From Aplectana chamaeleonis (taxonomy: Eukaryota; Nematoda; Chromadorea; Rhabditida; Cosmocercidae): a DNA stretch of 64,000 nt. Position numbers and translations under genes: made by a program. Of the stretch, positions 21,097 to 32,569 are shown piece after piece. The stretch lies in the NCBI GenBank assembly GCA_029168955.1, contig JAPDOI010000038.1, positions 1,143,001-1,207,000 on the forward strand, in the 5' to 3' direction. The notes beneath the pieces are model-generated. The model was not told where the DNA came from and ran no database searches. It saw only the letters and a program-made list of their open reading frames with translations. The stretch's first letter is position 1, and each line of letters opens with the position of its first letter.

Positions 21097-21418
21097 TCCG
21101 AATCTGCCATTGCTCACCCGTGCGTGCTGCGTCGCGGTCGGTGAGTGTCGCCTGCGGCGAAATGGGTCGCCAACGCAAAAAGTCTGCATTTAGATGAAAT
21201 CAAGTAAACTGACACGTCTTGGACTAATTGTTACATTCCTGCGTTCCTTTCATGTCACCAATAATAACCGTTTCCTCGTAGAAGTTCTCCACACGATAGT
21301 GAGTTTCCGCGTTTGCCGCGCGCGCGCGACGCTAGCCGGACCGTGACACGTACGCATGCGGGTGAGCAATGTCATGGAGCCCAAAGTGAAACGTAAAATT
21401 CAAGAAAAAAAAACAAAA

Positions 21419-21602
21419 GCACGCCCATGCCGATCATTTTTCCGCAGGGCTACCGTAACCATTCTTGAACAAAACATGATAACGAACGATAACACACGCT
21501 CATAACATGCGGGGTATAAAAGAGCAGAGGAGCGGTATGCATTCATTCACACACCGGGTTACGGTAGCCCTCCGGAAAAAATGATCGGCATGAGCGTGCT
21601 TG
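21419..21602. mobile_element. Foldback element with 43-bp arms containing a TATA motif
   Basis: GCACGCCCATGCCGATCATT at 21419 and its complement near 21583-21602 bound arms that also include GGGCTACCGTAACC. The spacer holds GGGGTATAAAAGAGC near 21511, a strong TATA-box match, directed toward the exon at 21623. Confidence 0.6.
21511..21520 (+). promoter_or_regulatory. TATA-box-like motif upstream of a candidate exon
   Basis: GGTATAAAAG is a near-perfect TATA element about 100 bases before the exon at 21623. It lies within a foldback element, so it may be fortuitous. Confidence 0.3.
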
Positions 21603-21622
21603 TGAAAAAAACTTCATTATAG

Positions 21623-23869
21623 CCCTCATCGGTGTCGTCATACTCATCAGCATCAAAACGACGTCGACCGATGCCCAACTCGATGAAAAGCAGAAGACAT
21701 TCGGTGAGAGCCGTGCCGGCTCAGAGCCAAATGCGAGGTGTGGTAGGAAAAACGTCGCGTCAGCCAACAAAAACTCTGCCACTCCGCGAAACGGTGAGTG
21801 GAATTTGTACACCTACAGAGCAGATGTAAAGTGGTCTATCGGATAGCCATTATACATTAGGTCCGATTCGGATATTTTCGGATATCCGTCCGAATGATTC
21901 ATAATTTCGACAAGTCAAAATCCGAATGACCGAGGAAAAACACCAAATCTGAGTTAACCCAGAATCCGAATCATCAGAAATGTCGAATCCAAATCGAACC
22001 GATTTCCGATTCTTCGAAAAAAGTTTTTTTTTTGTGTCAGCCCGAAATCGTCTCCGTTTTACCTCTCTGGGCTAGAAGCCCCAGAGCGAGTATGAAACTA
22101 CATAGTTAGGGGGGCACTCAGGATTTGGTTGAAGAATGAATGATACCGCCTCCAGAAATCGAAGTATTTCCATGAAGTCTCTACGAAAACAATGACTGAT
22201 AACACTATCAAGCATATGATATCAGCACACATTTTCATTTTCATGGATGAATCATTCCATTCTCTCGAGTGCCCCCCCCCACTAATTTCAAGCCCTAAAG
22301 GATGTCCGAATGAGACTGGCCGACCATGCGGCCATCGGGACAGGATTATAATTTGCCACCGGCACAAAATTCTCACGGAAGTGAAGTAGTTTTTCTTGCC
22401 AGAGTTTTCCATGAGTAGGCCCCAATATTTTGTTATCTTTATCACCGGTAAGGCTGTTTCCCTAATCCCTAGTGTGTTCACCTTCACCCGCTCACCTCCG
22501 GAGGATGACGGGGTGTGAATGAAAACACACCGCTCTCAATTTCTTTTATACCCTACCGTTTATCAATTGGGTATCATCACTTTTGTTTACTGTGAGAATT
22601 TTGTGCCGGTGGCAATTTATAATCGTCTGCCATCGGGCGTGGCAGGCGGCCGTCGCATACGCCGTTCTCGGACGAGTGTTCAAACGGCTGTCACCCCCCC
22701 CCTCGGCTGCAGAGCTGATTGATTGCGCTTGTTGCCAGTCGCTGCCGGCCCGCTCATAGTCAATGGCTGCGGGGTAAGGCTCGCTGTCGTTTCGCATGCT
22801 CGCACGAGAGCGGCGCACGCGACAGCCGCCTGCCACGTACGCCAGCCGCGTGGATGGCCAGACTCATTCGGACGCACTTTGATTCCGAAGCAAACGCAAC
22901 TATAGTCCATAATTTGCTACTGATGAATCCCAGTCATGACTAATCCCAGCTTCCAGCAAACAACAACGAAGGGAACTGGACGGACAGGCATTGCGGATAA
23001 AAAAGTGAAGAAGAAGAAGGGTATCACAGTGAGTTGACGGCACCGGTTAGTCTTTCCATTGAACTTACACAACTGTGTAATACCGCTTGTAGGGCGACGT
23101 TTCACTCGATGACATAATACGTGACCTGGAAGAGGGATTGCAAGACAAGGAACCGGCGAAGCCTCGACGACGCAATGTAACAATTTGTTTACAACCGAGA
23201 TGGATAGCGCTGATACCTTGCACTCCTTATTTCGCGTTGGCGCAAACTCGGTGCCCATACGTCTTTACATACATGCACCGGGTTTGCGCAAACACACAAA
23301 AGGGACCCAAAGTATCAGGATGATCCGTGTCGACTGTATGTCTGTATGTAGTTGGCGCAACGATCAATATGAAATATAGTAACACAGCGTGCGTATTACA
23401 GACCATTCAACCCAAAGAACCACAAGAGATGAATAAAAAACAGCTGATGATCGCCTTGGGTGCAAAGCGAAAAGAAACGGTCAGTTATTCAAGGAGATGG
23501 TTGATAGCGTCAGGCACCAGTATGATGGGGTTGACGTGACCCAGAAAAAAATTTAATGTCTGTCCAAAAGCGAGTGTCCACCCATGCGGTCGGCATGCTA
23601 TGGCCGCTCCACACACGCGCCGACCGCGTGGGAGGACACTCCCACTCGGACAAATTTCAGTCGAAAACAGAAACTGTTCCTTGCTGTAGGCTTACCCAAC
23701 GATGGACGATATTATCAGCGACTGGGAAAGCCAGGAGGACGATCCTAGAAAGAAAGGTGATAAAGGCCAGCAATCTGCCCGGCCAAAGGCAGATGTCAGA
23801 GGAGAGGAAAGTTGTAGTGCCGAGAAGAGGCCATCCAATGAGCGACCCAGGAAGATTGCCGAGCAAAAG
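21623..23869 (+). CDS. Candidate multi-exon gene of unknown function; all introns phase 0
   Basis: Five candidate exons join in one frame: 21623-21793, 22957-23028 (or from ATG 22936), 23093-23176, 23402-23479 and 23690-23869. Every exon has AG before it and GT after it, and every length is divisible by three. The exons encode, in order, a Ser/Arg-rich basic segment; a Lys-rich segment (DKKVKKKKGIT); an acidic DDIIRDLEEG segment; IQPKEPQEMNKKQLMIALG; and a long charged exon starting AYPTMDDIISDWES. The last two recur at 25487-25781. The start codon is uncertain. A second frame across 21608-21660 is strongly hydrophobic but does not join the later exons. I do not recognise the family; the charged composition suggests a protein- or nucleic-acid-binding role without proving it. 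Confidence 0.45.
22091..22291. mobile_element. MITE with G-tract ends, copy 2
   Basis: Ends match GAAACTA..GGGGGGCACTCAGGATTT and its inverted form. The body, with GATACCGCCTCCAGAAATCGA and ACAATGACTGATAACACTAT, closely matches the copy at 49544-49747. In the gene model above it falls in the intron between the exons at 21793 and 22957. Confidence 0.78.
22310..22915. repeat. Two interleaved inverted repeats (GTCCGAATGAG foldback family)
   Basis: A 45-base segment around 22335-22380, with TTGCCACCGGCACAAAATTC, is repeated inverted at 22578-22625. Outside it, GTCCGAATGAGACTGGCC at 22302 has an inverted counterpart at 22850-22880. The block is one foldback element or two nested ones. Related arms lie at 19512 and 45713. 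Confidence 0.55.
23236..23300. repeat. Short palindrome with GCGCAAACTCGGTGC
   Basis: TTGGCGCAAACTCGGTGCCC at 23239 is mirrored by GCACCGGGTTTGCGCAAAC about 25 bases later. The same core occurs in the foldback element at 54594-54750. Confidence 0.5.
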
Positions 23870-23910
23870 GTTTGTGAAACAAGAAGAGGAGTTTGGCAAT
23901 GAGAAGTCTA

Positions 23911-24037
23911 AGGCCGGGATTATACTTCCAGCGACGAGCGACGCAACGCGATGTCTACCATCCATATTGATTGAAAATCGATATGCCTGGTGCGCACTGA
24001 CGCCGTGGCTGGTCGCGCGAAGTATGATTCCGGCCTA
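23911..24037. mobile_element. Short MITE (GGCCGGGATTATACTTC), copy 1
   Basis: Ends GGCCGGGATTATACTTC and GAAGTATGATTCCGGCC are inverted repeats, and the centre has AAAATCGATATGCCTGGT. A second copy is at 59584-59711. Confidence 0.72.
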
Positions 24038-24039
24038 AT

Positions 24040-24990
24040 GGTTTGCTAGACATAGGCTCAAGCGGGGCGTAGCGACCGACTTTGTGGAGCTACGACCCCC
24101 CCCCTTCCCCTTACGTGGTGACCAAAATTTTAAAAAATGCGGGAAAAATTCACAAAGCCCTCCTTCGTGGGTAAAAATTCGGGCCAAAATTTTCAAGATC
24201 TTCCACCTAAAACTCACAAACTTTGAATTTTAGTCCGAAATATTTATGATCCCCATTCCGCCTCGGTCTCAACCCCGCTGTACCCTGGCTAGACCACATA
24301 TGCCCGCTCGCTGACTGCCGTACATACTCCCGGGATCAGCCCTTCGTACGTTGCGGGTTGTAGGGGATAAACACAGCACAACACTCAGACATTGGGATTG
24401 CCGGACCTCCGGCATTTGCTTGGCGAGCAAAAACGATTCCCGGTATCGGACAACCATTAGCCGCGAAACCATGCCAGCGGCCCGCCAGGACGTTGGCCGA
24501 CCGCTGGCAGTCTCTTGGCTAACACCTGGCAGCCCTCTGTTGAGCAATCATTCGCCAGCGGTCCGCCAGTCTCTTGGCAGACCGATGAGTCGAGGTGGGT
24601 CCCTCAACGCAGATCGTTGCGTAGGAGATCGCCTACGCAACGGTCTGAGGTGGGGTGCCCACCCCACTTCCTCCCCGCCCCTTCAGCCGTGAGGACTTGC
24701 CCCTTAGCTGCCAAAAATATGCTAGCCCCTGTAGAGTGACTTCAGGTCACCTTCCAGGGCCGGCGTAAGAGTGCCGAGTGAACATTCATTGGACTGAATC
24801 GCATTATATACCAGCTCGGCTTATCAGTGAAATCAGAGATCAAACTATGACATGTTAAAACGTGAGTAGTCGTCAACTCTCTCGAGTGCCAGCCATGTGA
24901 CGACTCAGTGCCCAGTGAGGGCCACTGGGCGGTTAAGCGCCAGCCGAGTGCCGATTGGTGGATAACTGCGTTTCAATGCGCTCGGTAATT
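24040..24990. other. No gene recognised; GCCAGC-rich
   Basis: No splice-supported exon was found between the MITE and the tandem block. Motifs such as CCAGCGG and CTCTTGGC recur from 24470 to 24600, and CACCCC-rich sequence lies near 24650. Confidence 0.35.
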
Positions 24991-24994
24991 TCGA

Positions 24995-25335
24995 GGTTTG
25001 ATTGCCCTTGCCAGCTGAATGCAGGTTATCACGCAGCTTTCAGGCAACTGGCACATTTTCACCAGTGGTCCGCCGCTAGCTCTAATTTAGATGCCAAGGA
25101 TGAGCCAGCTGTCGGCCTCGTAATTACCAATTGCCCGCTGAATGCCTGCTATCCCCCAGCTGTTAGGCAACTGGCACATATTTGCCAGCCGTCCGTCGCT
25201 GGCATCAAATGGCATGCCGAGTGTATGCCAACTGTTGGTCTCGTGATTGCCATTGGCCAGCTAGATGCCAACTGTCCCCCAGCTGTTGAGCAACTGGCGA
25301 ATTTTCGCCAGCCGTCCGCTGCTACCAATGTCTGA
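24995..25335. repeat. Tandem repeat, period about 122 bp, nearly three units
   Basis: Related phrases starting ATTGCCCTTGCCAGCTGAATG, ATTACCAATTGCCCGCTGAATG-like and ATTGCCATTGGCCAGC occur at 25001, 25123 and 25246, each followed by GCAACTGGC and CAGCCGTCCG-type sequence. Units differ at many positions. Confidence 0.7.
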
Positions 25336-25486
25336 GACAAAATCAATGGTCCTGATGAGTGCTCGTTCTGCACAACCTCTCTGAGAAGTCATCTTCTCAG
25401 CTTGCTGCGCCTACCGCTGCGACTATAAACCCAGCTTGAGACAAGTTGCATTTTCTGAGGAACCTGTTTCACTCATTGTTTTCCAG

Positions 25487-25781
25487 AGAATTCAACCCAA
25501 GGAGCAGCAGGAGATGAATAAGAAACAGCTGATGATTGCCTTGGGTGCGAAACGGGTTGAATCTGTGGGTTTGTTGGACTCATACTGGACCAAGAAAAAA
25601 CCACCTGACAAAAAAGAAACTCTGCTTACAGGCGTACCCCACCATGGACGATGTCGTTAGCGATTGGGAAAGTGTGGAAGAAGATCCCAGAAAAAAAGGC
25701 CAGAAGGGTAAAAAAGAAAGTGAAAGTGCGGAAAAGAAAAAGTACAGGGAACGAAATAAGAAGAAACATGATTATGACACA
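25487..25781 (+). CDS. Second copy of the last two exons of the unknown-function gene
   Basis: Exon 25487-25564 follows an acceptor TTTTCCAG and encodes RIQPKEQQEMNKKQLMIALG and more. Exon 25632-25781 follows TTACAG and encodes AYPTMDDVVSDWES then a Lys/Glu-rich run. Both match the exons at 23402-23479 and 23690-23869 in length phase and splice sites. Over 22 aligned codons of the first exon I count eight synonymous changes and one replacement; over the first 26 codons of the second, eleven synonymous and five replacements, two of them Ile to Val. That pattern indicates selection on the protein. It may be part of the same gene, with duplicated or alternative exons, or a truncated paralogue. 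Donors GTGGGT and GTCAGT are weaker than average. No further exons are visible before the repeats at 26.0 kb. Confidence 0.55.
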
Positions 25782-26046
25782 GTCAGTGCAATGTTTCAAT
25801 TCCTCCTCATTTGGTCTGGAACCAGTAAACATTTTTTGAGCTTTAACTCTATTAGAGAATCGCCTGGATTCTACCGAAAACTCACCGGGAACCTGCCACC
25901 CCGGTGCCGGACCTGACACGAAGCGACAGATTACCGGCAGACTCGCGGTAAAATCAAGGCATTGCCTGGATTCTGCCGAGGTCCCAGGGCCTCGATCAGG
26001 CGAAAATATAACATTGCCGGGAATCCGCCGCGACTTTCGCAGCATA

Positions 26047-26180
26047 TACAGTTTACTGCATGGTCAAAAGGACATGGTGCGGTTGCGGTCACACAGTAAA
26101 ACTACGGTGGAAGACGCCAGATTTCATTATCGATCGACAGCACAGCTGATTTTCTGGGTGATTAACGGTTTTCTTTTATT
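26047..26180 (+). repeat. Left member of inverted repeat flanking the satellite
   Basis: The sequence TACAGTTTAC..AAAAGGACATGGTGCG..AAAACTACGGTGGAAGACG..ACAGCTGATTTTCTGGGTGA is found inverted at 32328-32471 with few differences. The two copies face each other across 6.1 kb. Confidence 0.78.
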
Positions 26181-26199
26181 TTTCACCAGCGGCGTCGGC

Positions 26200-26370
26200 C
26201 GGCTGACGCCGGCCTCTGCCGCTGGGGTCCGGCTACGCCGGCCCATTTGCCGGCTTCGCCGGCATCTTAAGTATAAAGCGTATGAATCGAACTCCGCTGA
26301 TTCTATGTGAGATGGCGTTCGAAGTTCTCACGCTTGCCGGCTATCGCCGGCCTCTGTTGCTGGAGTACGG
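26200..26370. repeat. GCCGG-rich short tandem motif
   Basis: GGCCGGCTGACGCCGGCCTC and related GCCGGCTTCGCCGGC phrases form small palindromes over about 70 bases, with an echo near 26335. No gene was seen from here to the satellite. Confidence 0.5.
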
Positions 26371-26697
26371 TTGCGCCAGCCCATGAGCTGGTTTTGACGA
26401 TAACGCTCGAGCAATCAGAAATTACAAACCATTTCAAACCTTGCAAACCCTGCTAACCTCCTTTCTTATGCAGTTGCACACCGACCCTTCCTTAGCTTTA
26501 AGAGGTCCTAAAGTGGTAGTTCACTTATATTCAATTTTGTCAAGATAAAGACAACCACTGGTTGAGATTTTTTAAACGCCTCCATGACCAACCGACACCT
26601 TGCTACCTTTATTGCCGAATGAAGTGTAATGATGTTTGTGTTTTCAGGATGCATATTTTGATTAAATCACATTTCCATCGTATATAAACCCGATTTA

Positions 26698-26830
26698 GAA
26701 AGGTTTGTGCATATAAACAGCTAAGCAGTTGAAATGAGTGGTTAAGGGGGAAAGGACGTTAAGAAAGGTTGGTGCATATAAACAGCTAAGCAGTTGAAAT
26801 GAGTGGTTAAGGGGGAGGGGACGTTAAGAA
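26698..26830. repeat. 65-bp tandem duplication
   Basis: The unit beginning AGGTTTGTGCATATAAACAG at 26701 is repeated at 26766 with only a few changes. It lies 60 bases before the satellite array. Confidence 0.88.
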
Positions 26831-26889
26831 AGGGGTGGTAGACACTCTCTTATAGATGCACAAAACGATTTTGAAGCTCTGCGCTAACC

Positions 26890-29800
26890 TACTTCGGTCC
26901 CGCACACTTTCTACGGTGTCCGGCGCACTCTACCCTGGGTCCCGCACTCTTCCTACGGGGTTCTGAGCTTTCCCATATGGGTCCCAAAAATTTTCTACGG
27001 CGTCCGGCGCACTCTACCTTGGGTCTCGCACACTTTTACGGCATCCGGCGCACTCTACCTTGGGTCCCGCACACTTTCTACGGCGTCTGGCACACTCTAC
27101 CTTAGGTCCCGCACCCCTTTACGGCGTCCGGCGCACTCTACCCTGGGTCCCGCACACTTTCTACGGCGTTCTGAGCTTTCCCCTTTGGGTCCCGCAAATT
27201 TTCTACGGCGTCCGGCGCACTCTACCTTGGGTCCCGCACACTTTTTATGAGTCCTGCGCACTCGCATTCGAGTCCCACACACTTTCTACGGCGTCCGGTG
27301 GGCTCCCCCTTGGGTCACGCACACTTTCTACGGCATACAGAGCACTCCCATTTGGGTCCCGCCCACTTTCTCCGGCGTCTGGCGCACTTACATTCGGGTC
27401 CCACACACTTTCTACGGCGTCCGGCGCACTCTACCTTGGGTCCCACACACTTTCTACGGCGTCCGGCGCACTCTACCTTGGGTCCCGCACACTTTCTACG
27501 GCGTCCGGCGCACTCTACCTTGGGTCTCGCACACTTTTACGGCGTCCGGCACACTCTACCTTGGGTCCCGCACACTTTCTACGGCGTCTGGCACACTCTA
27601 CCTTAGGTCCCGCACCCCTTTACGGCGTCCGGCGCACTCTACCCTGGGTCCCGCACACTTTCTACGGCGTTCTGAGCTTTCCCCTTTGGGTCCCGCAAAT
27701 TTTCTACGGCGTCCGGCGCACTCTACCTTGGGTCCCGCACACTTTTTATGAGTCCTGCGCACTCGCATTCGAGTCCCACACACTTTCTACGGCGTCCGGT
27801 GGGCTCCCCCTTGGGTCACGCACACTTTCTACGGCATACAGAGCACTCCCATTTGGGTCCCGCCCACTTTCTCCGGCGTCTGGCGCACTTACATTCGGGT
27901 CCCACACACTTTCTACGGCGTCCGGCGCACTCTACCTTGGGTCCCACACACTTTCTACGGCGTCCGGCGCACTCTACCTTGGGTCCCGCACACTTTCTAC
28001 GGCGTCCGGCGCACTCTACCTTGGGTCTCGCACACTTTTACGGCGTCCGGCACACTCTACCTTGGGTCCCGCACACTTTCTACGGCGTCTGGCACACTCT
28101 ACCTTAGGTCCCGCACCCCTTTACGGCGTCCGGCGCACTCTACCCTGGGTCCCGCACACTTTCTACGGCGTTCTGAGCTTTCCCCTTTGGGTCCCGCAAA
28201 TTTTCTACGGCGTCCGGCGCACTCTACCTTGGGTCCCGCACACTTTTTATGAGTCCTGCGCACTCGCATTCGAGTCCCACACACTTTCTACGGCGTCCGG
28301 TGGGCTCCCCCTTGGGTCCCGCCCACCTTCTCCGGCGTCTGGCGCACTTACATTCGGGTCCCACACACTTTCTACGGCGTCCGGCGCACTCTACCTTGGG
28401 TCCCGCACACCTTTACGGCGTCCGGCGCACACTACCTTGGGTCCCGCACACTTTCTACGGCATCCTGCGCACTCGCATTCGGATCCCGCCCACTTTCTAC
28501 GGCGTCCAGCGCACTCTACCTTTGGTCCCACACCCTTTTACGGCGTCCGGCGCACTCTACCCTGGGTCCCGCACACTTTCTACGGCGTTCTGAGCTTTCC
28601 CATATGGGTGCCGCAAATTTTCTACGGCGTCCGGCGCACTCTACCTTGGGTCCCGCACACCTTTACGGCGTCCGGCGCACTCTACCTTGGTTACCGCACA
28701 CTTTCTACGGCGTCCGGCGCACTCTAAATTGGGTCCCGCACACTTTCTACGGTGTCCCGAGCACTCCCACTTGGGTCCCGCCCACTTTCTACGGCGTCTG
28801 GCGCACTCTACCTTTGGTCCCGCACACTTTTACGGCGTCCGGCGCACTCTACCTTGGGTCCCGCACACTTTCTACGGCGTCCGGCGCACTCTAAATTGGG
28901 TCCCGCACACTTTCTACGGTGTCCCGAGCACTCCCACTTGGGTCCCGCCCACTTTCTACGGCGTCTGGCGCACTCTACCTTTGGTCCCGCACACTTTTAC
29001 GGCGTCCGGCGCACTCTACCTTTGGTCCCGCACACCTTTACGGCGTCCGGCGCACACTACCTTGGGTCCCGCACACTTTCTACGGCATCCTGCGCACTCG
29101 CATTCGGATCCCGCCCACTTTCTACGGCGTCCAGCGCACTCTACCTTTGGTCCCACACCCTTTTACGGCGTCCGGCGCACTCTACCCTGGGTCCCGCACA
29201 CTTTCTACGGCGTTCTGAGCTTTCCCATATGGGTGCCGCAAATTTTCTACGGCGTCCGGCGCACTCTACCTTGGGTCCCGCACACCTTTACGGCGTCCGG
29301 CGCACTCTACCTTGGGTACCGCACACTTTCTACGGCGTCCGGCGCACTCTAAATTGGGTCCCGCACACTTTCTACGGTGTCCCGAGCACTCCCACTTGGG
29401 TCCCGCCCACTTTCTACGGCGTCTGGCGCACTCTACCTTTGGTCCCGCACACTTTTACGGCGTCCGGCGCACTCTACCTTTGGTCCCGCACACCTTTACG
29501 GCGTCCGGCGCACACTACCTTGGGTCCCGCACACTTTCTACGGCATCCTGCGCACTCGCATTCGAATCCCGCCCACTTTCTACGGCGTCCAGCGCACTCT
29601 ACCTTTGGTCCCACACCCTTTTACGGCGTCCGGCGCACTCTACCCTGGGTCCCGCACACTTTCTACGGCGTTCTGAGCTTTCCCATATGGGTGCCGCAAA
29701 TTTTCTACGGCGTCCGGCGCACTCTACCTTGGGTCCCGCACACCTTTACGGCGTCCGGCGCACTCTACCTTGGGTACCGCACACTTTCTACGGCGTCCGG

Positions 29801-31985
29801 CGCACTCTAATTTGGGTCCCGCACACTTTCTACGGTGTCCCGAGCACTCCCACTTGGGTCCCGCCCACTTTCTACGGCGTCTGGCGCACTCTACCTTTGG
29901 TCCCGCACACTTTTACGGCGTCCGGCGCACTCTACCTTGGGTCCCGCACACATTCTACGGCGTCCGGCGCACTCTACCTTGGGTCCCGCACACTTTCTAC
30001 GGCGTCCGGCGCACTCTAAATTGGGTCCCGCACACTTTCTACGGTGTCCCGAGCACTCCCACTTGGGTCCCGCCCACTTTCTACGGCGTCTGGCGCACTC
30101 TACCTTTGGTCCCGCACACTTTTACGGCGTCCGGCGCACTCTACCTTTGGTCCCACACCCTTTTACGGCGTCCGGCGCACTCTACCCTATGTCCCGCACA
30201 CTTTCTACGGCGTTCTAAACTTTCCCATATGGGTCCCGCAAATTTTCTACGGCGTCCGGCGCACTCTACCTTGGGTCCCGCACACTTTTTATGAGTCCTG
30301 CGCACTCGCATTCGGGCCCCGCACACTTTCTACGGCGTCCGGCGGGCTCCCCCTTGGGTCACGCACACTTTCTACGGCATACAGAGCACTCCCATTTGGG
30401 TCCCGCCCACTTTCTCCGGCGTCTGGCGCACTTACATTCGGGTCCCACACACTTTCTACGGCGTCCGGCGCACTCTACCTTGGGTCCCGCACACTTTCTA
30501 CGGCGTCCGGCGCACTTTACCTTGGGTCCCGCACACTTTCTACGACGTCCGGCGCACTTACATTCGGGTCCCACACACTTTCTACAGCGTCCGGCGCACT
30601 CTACCTTGGGTCCCGCACACATTCTACGGCGTACGGCGCACTCTACCTTGGGTCCCGCACACTTTCTACGGCGTCCGGCGCACTCTACCATGGGTCCCGC
30701 ACACTTTCTACGGCGTCCTGCGCACTCCCTTTTGGGTCCCGCCCACTTTCTACGGCGTCTGGCGCACTCTACCTTTGGTCCCGCACACTTTTACGGCGTC
30801 CGGCGCACTCTACCTTGGGTCCCGCACACTTTCTACTGCGTCCTGAGCTTTCCCATATGGGTCCCGCAAATTTTCTACGGCGTCCGGCGCACTCTACCTT
30901 GGATTCCGCACACCTTTACGGCGTCCGGCGCACTCTACCTTGGGTCCCGCACACTTTCTACGGCGTCCTGCGCACTTCAATTTGGGTCCCGCACACTTTC
31001 TTCGGCGTCCGGTGCAATCGCTTTGGGTCCCACACACTTTCTACGGCGTCCGGCGCACTCTGCCTTTGGTCCCACACCCTTTTACGGCGTCCGGCGCACT
31101 CTACCCTGGGTCCCGCACACTTTCTGCGGCATTCTGAACTTTCCCATTTGGGTCCCGCAAATTTTCTACGGCGTCCGGCGCACTCTACCTTGGGTCCCGC
31201 ACACCTTTACGGAGTCCGGCGCACTCTACCTTTGGTCCCACACCCTTTTGCGGCGTCCGGCGCACTCTACCCTGAGTCCCGCACACTTTCTACGGCGTTC
31301 TGAGCTTTCCCATTTGGGTCCCGCAAATTTTCTACGGCGTCCGGCGCACTCTACCTTGGGTCCCGCACACTTTCTACGGCGTCCTGCGCACTCTACCTTG
31401 GGTCCCGCACACTTTCTACGGCGTCCTGCGCACTCGCATTCGGGTCCCACACACTTTCTACGGCGTCCGGCGCCCTCCCACTTGGGTCCCGCACACATTA
31501 TACGGCGTCCTGCGCACTCCCACTTGGGTCCCGCACACTTTCTACGGCGGCCGGCGCACTCTCACTCGGGTTCCGCACACTTTCTACGGCGACCGGCGCA
31601 CTCCCACTCGGGTCCCGCACACTTTCTACGGCGTCCAGCGCACTCTCACTCGGGTCCCGCACACTTTCTACGGCGTCCTACGCACCTCCACTTGGGTCCC
31701 GCACACTTTCTACGTCGTCCGGCGCCCTCTACCTAAGGTCCCGCACACCTTCTACGGCGTCCGGCGCCCTCTACCTAAGGTCCCGCACACCTTCTACGGC
31801 GTCCGGCGCATTCTACCTTGGGTCCCGCACATTTCTACGGCGTCCTACGCACTTCCACTTGGGTCCCACACACTTTTTTCGGCGTCCGGCGCACTCTACC
31901 TTGGGTCCCGCACACTTTCTACGGCGTCCTACGCACTTCCACTTGGGTCCCACACACTTTCTACGGCGTTCTGCGCGCTCTTGAG
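26890..31985. repeat. 42-bp satellite array with 501-bp and 458-bp higher-order repeats
   Basis: About 120 units of 42 bp, each with CTACGGCGTCCGGCGCACTC and a GGGTCCCGCACAC half. Because 42 is divisible by three and units rarely contain stops, four of six frames stay open for long distances, giving spurious ORFs of up to 555 codons with 14-residue repeats. From about 27000 to 28300 a block of 12 variant units repeats every 501 bases; from about 28690 to 30050 an 11-unit block repeats every 458 bases. The last kilobase is more varied. I see no splice or start evidence for a gene. Confidence 0.93.
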
Positions 31986-32034
31986 CCCGTACCCGTAAGG
32001 TAGCCCGTCTTGAAAGTCAAGCCGAATAAACGGT

Positions 32035-32095
32035 CAAACAAACACACAGAGAAACGCACACATACATAAACACACACACGCACACACAAATTTAC
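32035..32095. repeat. CA-rich simple sequence
   Basis: Degenerate ACACAC/ACACGC runs directly follow the satellite. Confidence 0.7.
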
Positions 32096-32327
32096 CAAAA
32101 TATATATAGTAGGATGTTTGTTTCGGCACTATTTTTGTTTCTGTCTGTTTAAATGTTGCGAGTAGGGGCTATTCTTCGTACATGAGGGAAATTAGGGCTT
32201 CGAAGTGTTTTTTCTTCAAAATTCTGTTTTGAAATCGAGAAAAAACGGCGAATTCCTCTCGCACACTAAGAATAGCCCCTATTCGTATTATTATAAAAGT
32301 GAGAAATAGAAAATAATGCCGAAGCAG

Positions 32328-32471
32328 ACAAGGAAAAAAAAGAAAAACCGTGACTCACCCAGAAGATCAGCTGTGTTGTCAATCGTTAATGAAATCTGTC
32401 GTCTTCCACCGTAGTTTTAGGGTGTGACCGCAATCGCACCATGTCCTTTTAACATTACGGTAAACTGTAAC
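32328..32471 (-). repeat. Right member of inverted repeat flanking the satellite
   Basis: Inverted copy of 26047-26180. Both members end at the same outer motif, TACAGTTTAC, which suggests true element ends or a shared breakpoint. Confidence 0.78.
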
Positions 32472-32546
32472 AAGATTCAAACCATCAACCCTCACCAAAC
32501 CACCCCTTGTAGTCCGACGAGTTATGGACTAAGCCATGCCCGCTGC
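32472..32546 (-). mobile_element. tRNA-like SINE head
   Basis: On the minus strand an A-box-like ATGGCTTAGTCC (32538-32527) and a B-box GGTTTGAATC (32483-32474) have tRNA spacing once a variable arm is allowed. It abuts the outer end of the inverted repeat at 32471. Confidence 0.45.
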
Positions 32547-32569
32547 CGCGCTAGGGTACTCATATTGCT

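Noticed and set aside
30359..31498. Minus-strand Cys/Arg-rich repeat ORFs
   Set aside because: Same satellite read on the other strand; a cysteine-rich look comes from the repeat unit only.
27060..31736. Long plus-strand ORFs of 350-555 codons with 14-residue repeats
   Set aside because: They arise from a 42-bp satellite that is stop-free in several frames; no conserved start, splice site or non-repeat domain supports a gene.
26047..32471. CRISPR array
   Set aside because: Units are directly adjacent variants of one 42-bp sequence with no unique spacers, and the DNA is eukaryotic.
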